This document shows, piece by piece, positions 39,103 through 49,719 of a DNA stretch of 64,000 bases (its first letter is position 1; every line of letters starts with the position of its first letter). A program made the translations under genes and the position numbers. The notes beneath the pieces are model-generated. The model saw only the letters and a program-made list of their open reading frames with translations. It had not been told where the DNA came from and did no database searches. The DNA is taken from positions 1-64,000 of the forward strand of contig JAWKTV010000013.1 of the NCBI GenBank assembly GCA_041398905.1, written 5' to 3'. This DNA comes from JAWKTV01 sp041398905 (lineage in GTDB: Bacteria > Planctomycetota > Planctomycetia > Planctomycetales > Planctomycetaceae).

Positions 39103-40142
39103 ATGAAGAGCGAAGAACGTCATCAATTGCACGAAAACGTCCTGCAATCGTCGGTGGAGCGGGCGCTGGCGAAGGTCGAGCCGTACACCAATCAGATTCT
39201 CTTCGGGATTCTGGTGCTCTTCCTGCTCGGGGTTGGCGCGATGCTGTGGGCGCGATCGACCGGCAGCCAGTACGACAAGGCATGGGCCGACTTCGCGAAT
39301 GCCCGCGAGCCGGATGACTTCCTCACCGTGGCGGACGACCACAAGAACAGTCCGGTAACCGCCTGGGCGAAGCTGCGAGCGGGCGAGCTGTTCCTCAACC
39401 GTGGCCTGCAGGTCGCCACCAGCGACAGCGCGACCTTCGAAGAACGTTTGAAGAACGCTGAGTCGGCGTTCCAGGGATTACTGCAGGGGGATGTCCCCGC
39501 TGAGATCAAACAGCGTGCCGTCTACGGGCTGGCCGTCACCCGGGAGTCGCTCTCGAAGGGCGACACGCAACCGGCCGTCGAGGCTTACCAGGAGTTGATC
39601 CGACAATACGAGGGTTCGCCCTACGCGAGCATCGCCAAGCAGCGTGTCGAGGATCTCCAGAGCGAAACCACCCAGGAGTTCTACGCTTGGTTCCAGACGC
39701 AGCAGCGCAAGCCGGACGAACGGCCGCAGCCGAAGGACTTGCCGACCGACGGCGACTCGGGGTCCGCACCGCCGTTCGTGTGGAATCCGCACGACGGTGG
39801 CTTCAACCCCGATGAAGGTACGCCAGCCACGCCGGGCGGAACGGCTGACGCGCCGCCGTCGCCCGGTCTGCCTCGGCCCGCCGCTGACGACGTCGCCAAG
39901 CCAGAAGCAGCCACCACACCGGAGTCGACGCCCCCGCTGGCGAACCAGCGTCGGATGCCGCCGCACCGGCTGAGCAGCCGACAACGGAGGCCGGCACGCC
40001 AGCCGACAGCACCCCGCCGGCGACGGAAACCCCGGTCGAGACCCCTGCCAGTGAAGAGACCGCGACTTCCGAGGAAGCTCCGGCCGCCGAGAACAAGCCG
40101 GCGGCGGAGGATGCACCGGCCACTGAGAGCGAAACGCCCTAG
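39103..40142 (+). CDS. YfgM/TPR-like anchored protein, one frameshift
   Basis: A protein of about 346 residues. An N-terminal cytoplasmic segment (QSSVERALAKVEPYTNQ) precedes one TM helix (ILFGILVLFLLGVGAMLWA), followed by a periplasmic helical TPR-like domain (LRAGELFLNRGLQ, QAYQELIRQYEG-type repeats, PYASIAKQRVED). The layout resembles YfgM, a SecYEG/SurA-linked inner-membrane TPR protein. The C-terminal third is Pro/Ala-rich. The frame breaks near 39945 in a run of Cs. The correct acidic tail (GEPASDAAAPAEQPTTE to ATESETP) is in the next frame and stops at TAG 40142. One missing base explains it. Confidence 0.7.
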
Positions 40143-40335
40143 GTGACGGAGCAAACGTCCCTCCGCCAGCCACTGCAACGGGCGAGGGACGAGGCTGTCA
40201 GGAGATCGCGAAGGACTGCTTCCTGCGACCGGGGCGCGTTGCGGCCTGATGGGCGCGATCAGGGCGATCGCGGTCGGCTGTTTCAGATTCTCAAGTTTCG
40301 GCACGTCCGTGCCAGCCATCGCTCACTGGGCGACC

Positions 40336-41392
40336 ATGTCCGACGAGCCAGCTTCTGACGCGCCCGATACCGGTGTTCCGGAGACGCTCTCGGATGAGCC
40401 GATTCAGATCACCGTTGAGGCCCGCGCCCACGGCTGGCGACTCGACCATTACGCGCGGCTATTCGCCAACTACAGCACGCGCAGCGTTTCAGCGGGCCAT
40501 CGCCGACGGAGCCGTCTTGGTGAACGGGCTGCCGGTCAAAGCCTCGCGGCGACTCCGGGTCAACGATCGCCTGTCCGTCGCCATCACCGACGAACCAGAC
40601 GCTGGTCTCCAGCCGGAAAACATCCCGATCGAGATCATCTTCGAGGACGAGGCACTGGCGGCGATCAACAAGCCGGCCGACATGGTGACCCATCCCGGCA
40701 AGTCCAACTTTCATGGCACGCTCGCGGCCGCGGTGCAGTTCCATTTCGATCAGGTCTCGGATGTCGCCGGACTGTTGCGGCCGGGCATCGTCCATCGCCT
40801 CGACCGCGACACAACGGGCGTGATTGTCACCGCCAAGAGCAATCAGACGCACCATCGTTTGAGTGCTCAATTTGAACGCCGCGAAACAATCAAGGAGTAC
40901 CGCGCCATCGTCCGCGGCGAAGTCGATCGACACTCGGACATCATCGAAACCCATCTCAAGGTGCATCCCAAAGCACGCGAGAAGATGATCGTTTGCGAGC
41001 CTGAGGAGGGCAGCCGGCACGCGGTCACTTACTACGAAGTCATCGAGCGTTTTAACGGATTCACCTACCTGCGGCTGCTGCCGAAGACGGGCCGCACGCA
41101 TCAACTCAGGGTACATTGCCTGCATCTCGGTCATCCGATCGTCGCGGACCGGCTGTACGCCGGGCAGCGGGAACTCAGATTGAGCGATCTAACCGACCGC
41201 CGCACACTTGCAACCGATGCGGTCGCAGCCGACGATACACTGATCAGTCGGCAGGCGCTGCATGCTTGGCGGCTGGAGGTCCGACATCCGGTCACGGATC
41301 ATCCGCTGGTGCTGCAGGCCGACTTGCCTGCCGACATGCAACGGACCCTGGATGCGCTTCGCGAGTATCGTGGCGAGCGACAGCCGAGGTAG
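40336..41392 (+). CDS. RluD-family 23S rRNA pseudouridine synthase, one frameshift
   Basis: A protein of about 351 residues. ATG 40336 opens with SDEPASDAPDT and IQITVEARAHGWRLDHYARLF, an S4-like N-terminus. The frame then changes near 40485, and the next frame supplies the rest: GAVLVNGLPVKASRRLRVND (S4 domain), the RluA/C/D catalytic motif GIVHRLDRDTTGVIVTAK (Asp of HRLDRxTSG), and KTGRTHQLRVHCLHLGHPI. This is an RluA/RluC/RluD-type enzyme making pseudouridine in 23S rRNA; its helix-69 or other target cannot be assigned. One base restores the frame, so an assembly error is likely. Confidence 0.88.
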
Positions 41393-41458
41393 CCGGGTGT
41401 CAGGGCCTGAAGTCCCTCGAAGTCAGCCCACCTGCTACCCCCCACCCCGGCCCGCATC

Positions 41459-42322
<864 letters not shown>

Positions 42323-42425
42323 CACGCCCGCTGTCGCGGCGAGCACCGGACAATCCTCACACTGGGGCCGCCATTGGCGATCTGGTCGTCGGGGACTGTA
42401 CTCACCCCATCAAGGGACCGAACGG

Positions 42426-43723
42426 ATGACGAACGCTTCGATGACAACCAGAGTCTGGCGGCATCCCGCCTTATGGGCGCTGGTGCTGATCGCTGGATCG
42501 CCATTAGCCAAAGCTGGCATCGCGGCGGACCAGCCGGCGGCGTCACCGCCCGTCGTTGCGACGTGCCCGGAGGAGCGGACGACCGATGCAGCCGCGGATC
42601 GCGTCAGCATCTCAGCCGTCGCGCCCCCGTCGGTCGAGGTCGTCAAGCGGCTCGACCTTGATCCCCACTACACCAAGCACGTGTTCGTCGGCGACTTTTC
42701 GGTTGTCAGCGGGCAGAGTGTGGCCGACGCCGCGCTGCTGGAGGCCGCCTGGCTCATCCGCCAGATGATCGGGCACCGCCCCGATGTGCTGTCGGCGATG
42801 GCGAAGAATCGCGTCCGCTTCGCGATCATGGGTGTCAGCGAAATGACCACCGACCTGCCCGAGCACAGCGACCTGACGCCGAAGTCCTACTGGAATCGCC
42901 GTGCCCGCGGTCTGGGAGCGACTCCGCAGCGTCCGGCCGTCTCCTGTGGAGAAGAGAATCTGCTCTGCTATCCGGGCGACCCTTATTCGACGGAGAACAT
43001 CCTCATCCACGAGTTCGGCCATGCCATCCATCAGATGGGTCTGAACACCACGAATCCCGACTTCGATGACAGACTCAAATTGACGTTCGATCAGGCGATG
43101 GAGTCGGGTCTGTGGAAGGACAAGTACGCCTCCACCAACCGCTTCGAGTACTGGGCCGAAGGGGTGCAAAGCTGGTTTGACACGAATCGCGAGAACGATC
43201 GAGAGCACAACCACGTCAACACCCGGGCGGAGATCATCGAGTACGATCCGGGACTGGCGAAGTTGCTGTCCGAGCTGTTTGGCGAAGGTGATTGGCGATA
43301 CACGCGGCCCGAAACCCGTGCCGACGCTCCGCACCTCGCCGGCTGGAACCGGAACGACAGCCCCCGCTTCGCCTGGCCCAAGCAGGTCAGCGAGGCATAC
43401 GAGCGCTGCTCGAAACGGACGAAGCCGCCGAGGGCTCGGAGTGGGCGAATGCGAAGGCCCGTGATGCGTCGGGATGGGAGTCGCTCCGCTCGCCCCCGTC
43501 CCGGCAGACGAGCAAGCTGCTGATCGTCAACCGCTCCGGCGCGCCAATCGAAATGGAATGGATCGACTTCGAGGGGAAGCGATCACAGCGGCAGACGATC
43601 CGGAATGGCTTCCACACCATTCAGCAGACCTTCGCGGGACACCTGTTCCTGCTCAGCGGGCCGGACGGGCCGTTGCAGGTCATTGAGGCGGTCGCGACCC
43701 CCACGCGGTTTCGCGTCGAATGA
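42426..43723 (+). CDS. Zinc-peptidase-like secreted protein with VHL-beta-like C-terminus, one frameshift
   Basis: A protein of about 432 residues. A signal peptide (PALWALVLIAGSPLAKAG) leads into a peptidase-like domain with the gluzincin motif HEFGHAIHQMG (HEFGH at 43008-43022) and a likely third ligand in NRFEYWAEGVQSWFDT. NRRARGLGAT and SCGEENLLC lie upstream. The first frame runs to about 43400 and then degenerates. The next frame restores it with LLETDEAAEGSEWANAKARD, and after 43508 reads SKLLIVNRSGAPIEMEW and IDFEGKRSQRQTI, then FHTIQQTFAGHLFLLSGPDG. That region closely resembles the von Hippel-Lindau beta domain. The bacterial fusion is unusual. The start is ATG 42426. One base explains the break. 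Confidence 0.8.
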
Positions 43724-43974
43724 GCCGGCAGCACTGCACAGCCCTGGTCTGACGCGCAAGCCCTCGTCTCTTTGCGCGGCTTCTCGCCCCGCCGACAACA
43801 CTTCACCCCTGGCAACCGCCATCCGGCGCGGAGTCCGCCAATCTGCGTCACTACGAATCGCTCCGGGACGACGCAATCGCTGCGGCGCACGCGCGACCGC
43901 CAGCAATCCGACGATCGACGCTCCAACCGCTCGCTGCGAACCGATGTCGCAGCGAGCGCGAGGGATCTTGTCGA

Positions 43975-45437
43975 TTAGATATCACCGGGTCGCGACACGT
44001 CGTGCCGCTTCAGCTTGCGATCCAGCGTCGATCGCTCGATACCGAGAATCGCCGACGCCTTGCTCTTGTTCCAGCGGGTGAGCTTGAGCGTCCGCTGAAT
44101 GTGTTGCATCTCGACATCTTCGAGTGACAGCCCCTCATACTTGCTCTCATCGACCGGCGTCGCACCCAGCTCGTCAATCTCCAGCACCGAGGCGTCAATG
44201 GCATCGCCGGTCGCCGTCAGCAACGCTCGCTCCAGCACGTTCTTCAACTCGCGGACGTTACCGGGCCAGTCGTGGCTCTTCAGCTTCTCGATCGCTTCGG
44301 GAGTCAACGTCGCGGGACGTCGCGCATCGAGTTCGCTCATACGCTGCAGGAAGTACTCAGCGAGGACCGGAATATCGGCCTTCCGCACCCGTAGCGGCGG
44401 AACTTCGAGCGGCAGCACGTTCAGGCGATAGTACAGATCCCTGCGGAACGACCCCTCGCGCACGGCCGCTTCAAGATCGACGTTCGTCGCCGCGATGACG
44501 CGCACGTCGGTATGAATCGGTATCTGACCACCGACTCGCTCGAACGGATGACCTTCCAGCACCCGCAAGAACCGGGCCTGCATCGTCGTCCCCATCTCGC
44601 CGATCTCGTCGAGCAGGATCGTTCCTCGATGGGCCTGTTCGAACTTGCCGCGACGCTGTTCCGTGGCGCCGGTGAACGCACCGCGTTCGTGTCCGAACAA
44701 TTCGCTCTCGAGCAAGCTCTCGGTCAGCGCGGCACAGTTGACGCAGACGAACGGCCCGCGACGGCGGCGGCTGAGACGGTGAATCGCCTGAGCCACCAAC
44801 TCCTTCCCAACACCGCTCTCGCCACGAATCAGCACCGTGGCGTCGGTCGCGGCGACGTTCTCAATCTGCTTGCGCACCGCCTTGATCGCATTGCTCTCAC
44901 CGATCAATCCGTCATCCTGGCGGGGACGCACCCAGCCGGTCCGGTCTGCGTAACGGGTCTCTTCGACGTCTTGGTGATAAGGCATTGAAGTCGGGCGTGC
45001 AGGAGCGATCGGTCCACGCGGTGCCCGCACGGACCCAATCGCAGGCAGGTTTAGGCGTGTATCATCTTCCAGACTGGCGGCGTCGTTTAATGCACGGGCA
45101 TCGACGCCCGCCTCGGCTTGTGTGAATACGAGCCAGGTGCCGCCAATCGATATGACGTCCCCTTCGTCAAGCCGGTGCTGACGCACTCGCTCGCCATTGA
45201 CAATTGTTCCGTTGCGGCTGCCCAGGTCCGTCAACACCACTGGCCGGCATCGTACTGGACGATGCAATGGCGACGGCTGCAGTGCTCGTCGAACAACCGC
45301 ACCGAGCAGTCAATCGCCCGTCCGATCGCGTTCGGAAGCGAGTAATCCAACGGCACCGACGTGGAGTGGCCGTCCTCGCGATGAACCAGCAGTTGCGGAG
45401 TGTCCAGCGAACTTATCTCGTCAATATCCCGAGCCAT
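43975..45437 (-). CDS. FHA-linked sigma-54 activator (NtrC family), one frameshift
   Basis: A protein of about 487 residues. The first segment (ATG 45437, with GTG 45461 possible) carries an FHA domain: PNAIGRAIDCSVRLF, SRRHCIVQYDAGQW and then, after a one-base break near 45240, DLGSRNGTIVNGERV. The AAA+ core has Walker A GESGVGKE, the sigma54 loop GAFTGA, Walker B ILLDEIGEM and the arginine-finger-like FRRDLYYRL. The C-terminus is a Fis-type helix-turn-helix (NKSKASAILGIERSTLDRKLKRH). It is a sigma-54 enhancer-binding protein whose input is phosphothreonine binding by FHA rather than a receiver domain. It ends 251 bp from the zinc-peptidase gene. Confidence 0.9.
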
Positions 45438-45927
45438 GTCACGTTCCGTTCTTTCACGCACCTGAACTCGAAAAACGCTCCAGCGGCCCGCGAGACGCGC
45501 TCATGCTGCGTCGATCGCACTCCGAGTCTACACCTCGAGCCGACACTCGTCGACGATGTGATCTCACGAATCTTCCACGCCCCCATTCGAATATACCGGC
45601 TAGAATCGTAGCGTCTAGCGGAACACTGTCCGATTTGGATGCAGCGCGGCGAATCGCGTCATGGGGAAAGATAGCATCGTTCCCGACTTGGGCGCAGGCA
45701 GGCAGCCTGATCGCACCAAACTCGCGGCTCTTTACGCGGTGCGTTCCTGCCAGTCCCGCACGTGACACGGCCCCAAACCCGTTTGCGGACCAACATCGTA
45801 CGGTTGTATCATCAACTCTCGTGGATACAGCGGCGTGGTTCGATGCCGTCGGTGTTTCGCCCCGAAATGACGGGCCGTCGCTGGAGCCCCCGGATATCAC
45901 CACCAGAGTAATCAATCAGGATGACGC
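45438..45927. other. Divergent intergenic region, 490 bp
   Basis: This lies between the FHA-sigma54 gene (-) and the DUF1501 gene (+). It holds both promoters. I see no perfect sigma54 -24/-12 pair (TGGC-N8-TTGC) and no RNA gene. The long frames here lack domain content. Confidence 0.45.
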
Positions 45928-47235
45928 ATGTGGCGCATTGAACGGCCTCGCCGACGCGATTTTTTGCGAGCGATCTCCGCCGCCGCGATGACTGCCCCCT
46001 GCCTGCCGGCATCCCCGGTTGCGGCGAATGAGCCAGCTCATTCGCCGCCGCTGGGCAAGGCGGAACACTGCATCCTCATCTGGCTCGGCGGCGGCCCGGC
46101 GCAGATCGACACTTTCGATCCGAAGCGAAAGACAACGGACCCTAAGACCGATCCGGGCGCCTACTACGACCCGATCGACACCGCCATTCCGGGCGTTCAG
46201 CTCTGCCAGCACCTCCATCGCCTCGCGCCGTTGATGGACCGCTGTGCCCCTGTTCGCACCGTCCACCATGATGTCATCGACGAGCACGCCGCAGCGGCCT
46301 ATCGCATGCACACCGGCCGGCCGACCAGCGGCACCATCGTGTACCCCTCACTGGGATCGCTCATCTCGGCGACCAAGCCATCGCTCAACGAACTCATGCC
46401 CAAGTACGTGCTGATGGGCAACCCCAGCCCGGCGCGCGAACCCGGCTTTCTGGGAGCAGAGCACGGCTACATCTACCTCACCGAGACGACCAGTGGACCG
46501 AAGGGACTCATTCGGCCAGACCGTGTCAGCGATGCCCGCGAGCGACGGCGGCTCGAAATGCTCAGCCGTTTGCGGGATTCGTACCTCGCCGAGCATTCCG
46601 ATCGCATCATCCAGGACTACGTGACGGCGACCGAGCAGGGCTTTCGACTTGCCGGACCGGAATTCATGCAGGTCTTCAACCTCGACGAAGAGTCGGACGA
46701 CCTCCGCAACGACTACGGCGACGAGTTCGGCCAGCGTTGCCTGCTGGCCCGACGCCTGATCGAGCGGGGCGCCCGCTTCGTCGAAGTGTCATTCAACCTG
46801 AACTTCAAGAACGGGACCGGTTGGGACACACACAACGAAGGGCAACTCAACCAGCACCTGCTGATCCAGGGGCTTGATCAGTCGTTCACAACATTGCTGA
46901 ACGACCTCGAAGAACGTCAACTGCTCGACAAGACGCTGCTGATGATCGCCGGTGAGTTCGGCCGACCGGCGCAGTTTGATAGCGGCGGCGGACGCGGGCA
47001 CCACGGCGCCTGTTTCTCGGTACTGCTGGCCGGCGGCGGTCTCAAGAATGGTCAGGCGATCGGCACGACCGACGATCTGGCGATGAAGATCGTCGACCGC
47101 GCCGTCAGTGTTCCCGACCTGTTCGCCACTGTTCTCGCCGCGCTGGGCGTCAACCCCCGCGAGGAGCTTTACGCGGGCAACCGTCCCGTGCCCGCGACCG
47201 ACATGGGCACCCCCATCGCCGAGTTGTTCGCCTAA
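45928..47235 (+). CDS. DUF1501 protein with Tat signal
   Basis: A 435-residue member of DUF1501, an alkaline-phosphatase/sulfatase-fold family abundant in planctomycetes. A twin-arginine signal RRRDFLRAISAAAM opens the protein. The body has ILIWLGGGPAQIDTFDP, HLHRLAPLMDR, EHAAAAYRMHTGRPT and SFNLNFKNGTGWDTHNEGQLN with metal-binding-type His/Asp residues, and ends MGTPIAELFA. Members are usually encoded beside a DUF1553 cytochrome gene, absent here. The location is periplasmic. The activity is not established for the family; hydrolysis of a sulfate or phosphate ester is an inference. Confidence 0.85.
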   Translation: MWRIERPRRRDFLRAISAAAMTAPCLPASPVAANEPAHSPPLGKAEHCILIWLGGGPAQIDTFDPKRKTTDPKTDPGAYYDPIDTAIPGVQLCQHLHRLAPLMDRCAPVRTVHHDVIDEHAAAAYRMHTGRPTSGTIVYPSLGSLISATKPSLNELMPKYVLMGNPSPAREPGFLGAEHGYIYLTETTSGPKGLIRPDRVSDARERRRLEMLSRLRDSYLAEHSDRIIQDYVTATEQGFRLAGPEFMQVFNLDEESDDLRNDYGDEFGQRCLLARRLIERGARFVEVSFNLNFKNGTGWDTHNEGQLNQHLLIQGLDQSFTTLLNDLEERQLLDKTLLMIAGEFGRPAQFDSGGGRGHHGACFSVLLAGGGLKNGQAIGTTDDLAMKIVDRAVSVPDLFATVLAALGVNPREELYAGNRPVPATDMGTPIAELFA

Positions 47236-48090
47236 GACAGCGCCCGGCGACCAGACGAGCACGACGGACGCCATCGCCGCGAGCCACAAGGGCGAATCGC
47301 GGCGCAGCCATCTCCCGCGATTCCAGTGTGTCCGACGCTCAGGTCGCGTCGCATGCCTGGCTGCTGCAAACGGTCTCTCGCTTCGCGTCACTGCGGAGTG
47401 CCGCTTCCAGCACATCGCTCCCCGCCCGCAGCAGCAGGCGACGAAGCTGAGGATCGCCCGTTTGCCTGGCCTGGGCGACGATCGAGTCGGACGCATCCAG
47501 CGACCAGCGGAGCCGTTCGTTGCGGTGGATCAGTCGGGCGTTGGCATCCATGCCGGCGGCTCGGGTGAGGGGAACGACACTGTTGTCCATCGGCAATGGA
47601 CGAGCCTGCTGTTGATCGTGGTCGTTCGTGGAGTCCGCGCAGCATGCGAGCCGTCGGCTTTGCGGGGCGCGCAACCCCGCAGCATGGCAGAGCTTGCCCC
47701 ACCCGCAAGGTTTACCAAAGTCGTGACGACTCCCGGCGAATCCGCCGCTGACCGGACGCGACACCTCCCCGTCCGAGCGCACCGCTTGAAGCGGCGGTGA
47801 TTTCGTCTCGGTTTCTCAATGACTTCACACAACGTTCATCCGGCGGCCCTATCACTCCCCCCAGTGGCAGGGATGCAGGCGGGGTGTCAGTGACACTCGT
47901 CACCGGACCGGTCAGTTGGTTCAGCAAATCGAGGAGGTGCTTCGCGGTAGTGAGTCGAAGTTTGGCTGAACTGATTCAACGACCACGAGCTGACAACCTT
48001 GCGAGTCACGACAGCGGTCGCTGCGTGACTCTGGTGTCGGGAACAGGTGATTCCCGAACCGAAAGAATATCCCACTTTGGAGAAAACTGA
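47236..48090. other. Intergenic region, 855 bp, with one weak ORF
   Basis: It contains a possible minus-strand gene (47339-47590). The last 250 bp are upstream of the DUF1559 gene. GGAG eight bases before ATG 48091 is a good ribosome-binding site. No RNA gene or repeat was recognised. Confidence 0.45.
47339..47590 (-). CDS. Hypothetical protein, weak
   Basis: An 83-residue reading from ATG 47590 (MDNSVVPLTRAAGMDANARL) has amphipathic, protein-like composition with a predicted helix (LRWSLDASDSIVAQARQTGD). No family, signal or partner gene supports it. The frame extends upstream without content, so a fragment is also possible. Confidence 0.25.
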   Translation of the reverse strand: MDNSVVPLTRAAGMDANARLIHRNERLRWSLDASDSIVAQARQTGDPQLRRLLLRAGSDVLEAALRSDAKRETVCSSQACDAT

Positions 48091-49313
48091 ATGAAGTCCA
48101 TGTCTGTTCGTCGATCCCCCGTTCGCGGCGGATTCACACTCGTAGAGCTGCTTGTCGTTATCGCGATCATTGCCATTCTGGCGGCGTTCCTGTTCCCGGC
48201 GATTCAGCAGGTCCGCGAAGCGGCTCGCAGCAGCACCTGCAAGAGCCAGCTCCGGCAGTTCGGTACGGCCTTCCACACCTTCTCCGAGAAGGACCCGGCC
48301 GGCCGCCTCTGCACCGGTTCCTACGACCTGCTCCGTGACGGCTGTCCCGACACCTACGGCTGGGTCGCGGACGTCGTCAACCTCGGTGCCGGTATGCCCC
48401 AGCAGATGCTCGATCCGTCGAACACGCTGACCGGCTGCGAAAAGCTGAATGACATGCTGGGCGGCGACACCGCCGGATCCGGCAAGCTGCCCGCCAGCCT
48501 CACGTTCCGGCTGACTCAGGGTCAGTGCGGTGCGGCGTCTTGGGACCTTCCGGACACCGCTGGACGCAACTCTGCGGTCCGTGCGATGCTTGAGCAGGGT
48601 CTTGGCACCAACTATGCGTCGAGCTGGTACTTCGTCCGCTCGGTCGCCAAGACTGGTCTCGACGGCAGCGGAAACGCCGTCACTGTCGCTGACCTGAAGG
48701 GTCTGGCCGGTACCCGTGGACCGCTGACGATGACCGTACTGACCACCTCGGGTCAGCCCAGCAGTAACATCCCGCTCCTCGGCTGTGCCGCCCCCGGCGA
48801 CATCGGCGAAGCGATCCTCGAGCAGACGATCCCGGGCTTCAACCAGGCCGGTGAGCGTCTCGTCGAGACCGCCAACGATGGCCCGGCCCAGCACGACAGC
48901 TCCTCGGAGCTGATGACCCTGATGGCGACCGGCACGATCATCACGCCAAAGGACTCCAGCACCGACGACTGTGCCTATTGCGACGACGTCCTCCCCACGC
49001 CGAACGATCCGACCGCTGCCAACGGTGGTGCTGACGGCATCATCTGGCTGCAGGACACCCGTGACTGGTTCACGTTCACGGCGGTACCCGTGGTCACGCG
49101 AACATCCTGATGGCCGACAACGCCGTCAAGGTGGCGAACGATGTCAACGGCGACGGCTTCCTGAACCCCGGCTTCGCCGCCGCGGGTGCCGATCCGCTCG
49201 CCAACGGTTTCAGCAGCGACGATGTCGAACTCGCTCCGTTCTTCATCTTCAGCGGACCGTCCATCGACCGTGCCCAGGCGTCCAACAAGCAGAACTTCGA
49301 AGCTGCTCCCTAG
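48091..49313 (+). CDS. DUF1559 type IV pilin-like protein, one frameshift
   Basis: A protein of about 407 residues. The prepilin-type signal is classic: GGFTLVELLVVIAIIAILAAF, with cleavage before F. DUF1559 bodies follow (CKSQLRQFGTAFHTFSEKDPAG, cysteine-rich loops). The first frame stops after WFTFTAVPV. The next frame (from about 49080) restores GHANILMADNAVKVANDV, the C-terminal conserved HG/GHAN-like stretch of DUF1559, to TAG 49311-49313. These proteins are among the largest planctomycete families and are thought to be surface or pseudopilus components. It may be substrate for the Tad/type II machinery. It has good RBS and strong GC-rich codon use. Confidence 0.88.
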
Positions 49314-49719
49314 TTTCACTGTCTTGATTTGACACCGTGATTTTCCGGCCGGGGGTTGATGCTCGCATCGACCCCCGGCTTCCCTGTTGAAATACCCGTC
49401 ACCACATCACTTGTTTCCGATTCGTCCTGGAAGCAGTGGGGTCACGGTGACGGCTGCTGGTCGGCAGGCTGGACGAACCTGCCGCGCCGAGAGTCTGAAT
49501 TGCTCGCAGCTTGCGTTCGTCTCGCCTCGAACCTGATGGCCCAACGAGCGCATTGGGTGCGACCACCTTGAAGCACCTGAATCCAGATCTGTTTTCGTCA
49601 GTCGGCTGTCCAACTCCCCGCGCGCGGCCATCCAGCGCCATGCCACCTGTGAGGTGCGGCATTCCTCAGCCCCCTCCCCGGACCATCCGCCGCTGCCAAC
49701 CCGGCGGCTCCGACAACCA
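49314..49719. other. Intergenic region with terminator, 406 bp
   Basis: It contains the terminator at 49348-49379 and a second, perfect 7-bp stem (CGGCAGG/CCTGCCG) at 49462-49484. The 1186-residue gene frame is open from 49654, but starts best at ATG 49720. Confidence 0.5.
49348..49379 (+). terminator. Terminator after the DUF1559 gene
   Basis: A 13-bp stem (GCCGGGGGTTGAT/ATCGACCCCCGGC, one G-T wobble) with a 6-base loop lies 35 bases past the stop, preceded by TTTT and followed by TTCC. Strong hairpin with a weak T tract. Confidence 0.7.
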
